Shown one piece after another: positions 61,468-64,000 of a DNA stretch of 64,000 nt; position 1 is the stretch's first letter, and every line of letters starts with the position of its first letter. Made by a program: the position numbers and the translations under genes. The notes under the pieces are model-generated. The model did not search any database. It saw only the letters and a program-made list of their open reading frames with translations, and was not told the DNA's origin. This DNA comes from Microvirga ossetica (GTDB lineage Bacteria; Pseudomonadota; Alphaproteobacteria; Rhizobiales; Beijerinckiaceae). Location of the stretch: contig NZ_CP016619.1 in NCBI RefSeq assembly GCF_002741015.1, positions 558,001-622,000 of the forward strand, written 5' to 3'.

Positions 61468-62895
61468 ATGGCGTACACTTGTGAGACACCCAACCAAGTC
61501 CTCAAGGTCATCAAGGATGACGAGATCGCCATGGTTGATCTTCGCTTCACCGACCTTCCCGGGCTGTGGCAGCACTTCTCTGTTCCCCCAACCGCCCTTG
61601 ACCAGGACAGCTTTACCGATGGCGTTGGCTTCGATGGCTCATCCATCCGCGGCTTTCAGGAAATCCAGGAAAGCGACATGCTCGTCGTTCCGGATCCAAC
61701 CACCGCATTTCTGGACCCCTTCACCGAGGCGCGGACCTTGGTCCTGATCTGCAACGTCATGGACCCCGTCAGTGGTCTGCCCTACGGGCGCGATCCGCGC
61801 CATATCGCTCACAAAGCCGAGGCCTACTTGGCCAGCACGGGGATCGGCGACACTGCCTATCTCGGCCCCGAACTGGAGCACTTCGTCTTCAATGAGGTCA
61901 GCTACGATCAAGGAACAAACTACGGTTACTATGAACTCGATGCCCTCGAGGCGAACTGGAATGCGAAGAGGAGCGACGGGCCGAACCTCGGCCACAAACT
62001 CCGCCCCAAGGAGGGCTACTTTCCCGTCCCACCGGCCGATGCTCTCCAGGATGTCCGGACAAGCATGGTGCTCACTCTGGAGGAGATTGGCATCTCGGTC
62101 GAGGCCCATCACCATGAGGTTGCCACCGGCGGACAGGGCGAGATCGACATGCGGTTCACGACGCTCAAGCGGATGGCCGACAACGTGATGATCTACAAAT
62201 ACGTGGTCAAGAACGTCGCCCACGAACGCGGCATGACGGCGACCTTCATGCCGAAACCGCTCTTCGGAGATAATGGCTCAGGCATGCATGTGCACCAGAG
62301 CCTCTGGAAGCAGGAGCGGCCGCTCTTCGCAGGCGAGGGTTATGCCGGATCAAGCGACCTGATGCGCTACTACATTGGCGGTCTGCTCAGGCATGCACCG
62401 GCACTCCTTGCCCTGTGCGCTCCCACCGTCAATTCTTACCGGCGGCTGGTGCCGGGCTTTGAGGCACCGGTGAATCTCGGCTACTCGGCCCGCAATCGCT
62501 CGGCGGCATGCCGCATCCCGATGTACTCGACGGGCCCGAAAAGCAAGCGGGTGGAGTTCCGCTGCCCCGATCCGTCGTGCAATCCGTATCTGGCTTTTGC
62601 GGCAATGCTGCTGGCCGGGCTCGACGGGATTCAGAACCGTATCGATCCCGGAGAGCCGTTGGACAAGAACCTCTACGACCTGCCGCCGCAGGAACGGGCC
62701 AAAGTGCCATCGACCCCAGGTTCCCTCGATCAGGCCCTTGATGCTCTCGAGGCCGACCACGCATTCCTCGTCAAGGGTGATGTATTCACGACGGAGGTCA
62801 TCGAGACCTATCTTGATTACAAGCGCGCGCATGAAATCGACGAAATTCGTATGCGGCCCCACCCCTACGAGTTTGTCCTGTACTACGATGTCTAA
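61468..62895 (+). CDS. glnA: Type I glutamine synthetase
   Basis: 475 residues, normal length for dodecameric GSI, which makes glutamine from glutamate, ammonia and ATP. Landmarks: [16 protein letters not shown] (about 50-66), ELEHFVFNE (metal Glu), [46 protein letters not shown] and the adenylylation-site region NLYDLPPQE with its tyrosine. AAGGAG lies nine bases before ATG 61468. Its position beside a YbaK gene, without glnB, indicates a secondary copy; rhizobial genomes usually carry the main glnA after glnB elsewhere. Presence of the tyrosine implies adenylylation control. Confidence 0.93.
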   Translation: MAYTCETPNQVLKVIKDDEIAMVDLRFTDLPGLWQHFSVPPTALDQDSFTDGVGFDGSSIRGFQEIQESDMLVVPDPTTAFLDPFTEARTLVLICNVMDPVSGLPYGRDPRHIAHKAEAYLASTGIGDTAYLGPELEHFVFNEVSYDQGTNYGYYELDALEANWNAKRSDGPNLGHKLRPKEGYFPVPPADALQDVRTSMVLTLEEIGISVEAHHHEVATGGQGEIDMRFTTLKRMADNVMIYKYVVKNVAHERGMTATFMPKPLFGDNGSGMHVHQSLWKQERPLFAGEGYAGSSDLMRYYIGGLLRHAPALLALCAPTVNSYRRLVPGFEAPVNLGYSARNRSAACRIPMYSTGPKSKRVEFRCPDPSCNPYLAFAAMLLAGLDGIQNRIDPGEPLDKNLYDLPPQERAKVPSTPGSLDQALDALEADHAFLVKGDVFTTEVIETYLDYKRAHEIDEIRMRPHPYEFVLYYDV

Positions 62896-63295
62896 TGGAA
62901 GCGGGGATGCGCAGGGCGTCGGGAAGAGGACGATCTCCGAAGTCGATGGTCGAACGTTGGAGAATGTTTCCCGCAGCGTCGACGACCAAGCGTAACCGTC
63001 GGCTCTTGTAGAAGAAAGTCATGCGAAAGCGTCCGGCGTCCGCGTCAATGCCGCGTTCACACAAACTGGTGATCGCTCCCTTCCGCATCAGCACCGGTAC
63101 AAATGATGCCTCAAGGCCCAGCCCCTCACCAAGGATGGAGGCGTCGATCAGGACAGCACGATCCCCAAACTCGATCTTGGTCACCAGTCGAACCCCGGCA
63201 TCATCGCATTCGTCGGCCCGTTCATCAGTAGGGCTCCCTGTATAGGGCGTCTGCTCAATATAGGCGCTTCCGGAGCGATCCTCGAGTCGTCCCAT
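62798..63295 (-). CDS. DUF6522-like hypothetical protein, antisense overlap with glnA 3' end
   Basis: The protein-like core runs from [32 protein letters not shown] to [22 protein letters not shown] and [15 protein letters not shown], resembling small DUF6522 proteins that end shortly after. The frame stays open to 62798, running about 100 bases into the 3' end of glnA on the opposite strand; those last residues ([13 protein letters not shown]) look non-native, so an original stop may have been lost. The start is uncertain; ATG 63295 is used. Confidence 0.5.
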   Translation of the reverse strand: MGRLEDRSGSAYIEQTPYTGSPTDERADECDDAGVRLVTKIEFGDRAVLIDASILGEGLGLEASFVPVLMRKGAITSLCERGIDADAGRFRMTFFYKSRRLRLVVDAAGNILQRSTIDFGDRPLPDALRIPASIRHRSTGQTRRGGAAYEFRRFHARACNQDRSR

Positions 63296-63347
63296 CCGCC
63301 GATCAATCCCTAACACCTGGTCGAGACGACCGCTGCAACACAGCCGT

Positions 63348-63671
63348 TCAGGCTGCCGTCTCTGCCCGATCCGGTTGCTCGTCGTCATGCATGACCGGCG
63401 GACCAAGCTCGGAAAACCGGAAGAGCCGGAAGGCACGATCGCCATTGACGTCGAGCACCCGCAGGTCATCGCTGTCGCGCGCGTCGTTCATCACCACCTG
63501 GAAATGGCCGCCATAGCGGGCTGCTACGATATCGAGCGGAAGCTCGTACGCAATGAACTTGCCGATCCCGTGCGCCTTCAGAGCGCGCAACAGGCCAGTG
63601 TCGGACAAGGACGGGTGCGATGTCAGGATCACGATGGGTCCGCTGCCGGCAAACACCAGAGCTGCTTTCAT
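63348..63671 (-). CDS. Hypothetical soluble protein
   Basis: 107 residues (MKAALVFAGSGPIVILTSHPSL...). An alpha/beta start is followed by LRALKAHGIGKFIAYELPLDIV and the acidic NDARDSDDLRVLDVNGDRAFRLFRF. No signal peptide. AAGGAG lies seven bases before ATG 63671. Similar single-domain proteins are common in Rhizobiales but unnamed. It is on the same strand as its two neighbours. Confidence 0.65.
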   Translation of the reverse strand: MKAALVFAGSGPIVILTSHPSLSDTGLLRALKAHGIGKFIAYELPLDIVAARYGGHFQVVMNDARDSDDLRVLDVNGDRAFRLFRFSELGPPVMHDDEQPDRAETAA

Positions 63672-63738
63672 GATCATTCTCCTTAGCTTGAGCCGTATTC
63701 TGTCTGACTCCATGCCCACCTTCACCTGAGCCCTGCCA

Positions 63739-64000
63739 TCAATCGCGGGCGCTGAAGGATCCGTGCTGAGCCTGAGGATTGAGCCGGGCAAACTCGGCCC
63801 CGCTCACATGGACCAGAGTCGCGTGGTCACCACCCTCAAAATACAGCTCCTGCTTCTGGTCGATGCTGTTGTCGATGATCACAGCCAGCCCATAGCAGGC
63901 GCCCACTGGCGGAACCGCGCCGAGCGCACAGTCGCGGAAGACCTCCGCGGCTTCCGGTTCGCTGGCCAGGTGAATCTCATGACCGAGCTCCGTCCTGAGG
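63739..64000 (-). CDS. YbaK-family aminoacyl-tRNA deacylase-like protein, partial at window edge
   Basis: The C-terminal 86 residues are visible: HEIHLASEPEAAEVFRDCALG, AVPPVGACYGLAVIIDNSID, then [22 protein letters not shown], ending SFSARD at stop 63739-63741. It is clearly homologous to the 60851-61318 product through the same segment. The start lies beyond base 64000, so catalytic N-terminal residues cannot be checked. Confidence 0.82.
   Translation of the reverse strand, partial: LRTELGHEIHLASEPEAAEVFRDCALGAVPPVGACYGLAVIIDNSIDQKQELYFEGGDHATLVHVSGAEFARLNPQAQHGSFSARD

Overview
The window looks like a chromosome or large replicon of a GC-rich alphaproteobacterium of the Hyphomicrobiales (Rhizobiales), most likely Methylobacteriaceae and Microvirga-like. 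This is inferred from gene families (EcfG-type sigma factor, small RRKA-type ORF, UPF0182, DUF2267, DUF1003, TolB/TPR adenylate cyclases), high GC and strong GGAGG ribosome sites. No tRNA, rRNA, origin or CRISPR array was seen.

1-14 kb is an accessory stretch of small genes and insertion sequences. It holds an interrupted IS630 transposase, a DUF1003 membrane protein, a complete IS1202-like ISNCY element with 16-bp target duplications, a TPR adenylate cyclase, a CheY-like regulator, a Crp/Fnr regulator, several small secreted proteins and an IS6 copy that cuts a response regulator. Through 2.6-10.6 kb runs a family of about eight ~29-bp imperfect dyad repeats placed between or at the ends of genes.

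14-23 kb is a seven-gene leftward operon: peptide-type ABC transporter, alpha/beta hydrolase and AbgB-like M20 amidohydrolase, with a divergent RpiR regulator. 23-28.5 kb has a group II intron remnant, an exported flavin amine oxidase with an exported cytochrome c and an exported RidA, and a frameshifted M20 peptidase.

29-34 kb holds an RTX/cadherin-like protein with a C-terminal HExxH region and one frameshift, then transposon debris including a 142-bp IS6-type miniature element. 33.8-43.7 kb is a second peptide-type ABC operon led by a GntR regulator, carrying an SDR dehydrogenase, a NodB-type deacetylase, a gamma-glutamyltransferase and a RidA protein. The two ABC operons and the amine oxidase set suggest scavenging of modified peptides, gamma-glutamyl or acylated amino compounds and amines, with RidA proteins removing reactive imines.

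44-48.4 kb is a damaged segment: an HlyD-type gene split by an IS5/IS427-type element, an iron-permease fragment, a coupled VWA/DnaJ pair and a second copy of the IS. 48.4-57 kb carries UPF0182, a small cytochrome c, DUF2267, a CBS protein and a sigma factor whose N-terminus resembles the anti-sigma factor NepR, followed by broken genes (I78 inhibitor, Hsp20, cyclase, IS5). 57-64 kb has an ICMT-like methyltransferase, a 2TM adenylate cyclase homologue, a glycine-periodic repeat protein, a transglutaminase-like protein, glutamine synthetase and two YbaK-type deacylases, the last running off the right edge.
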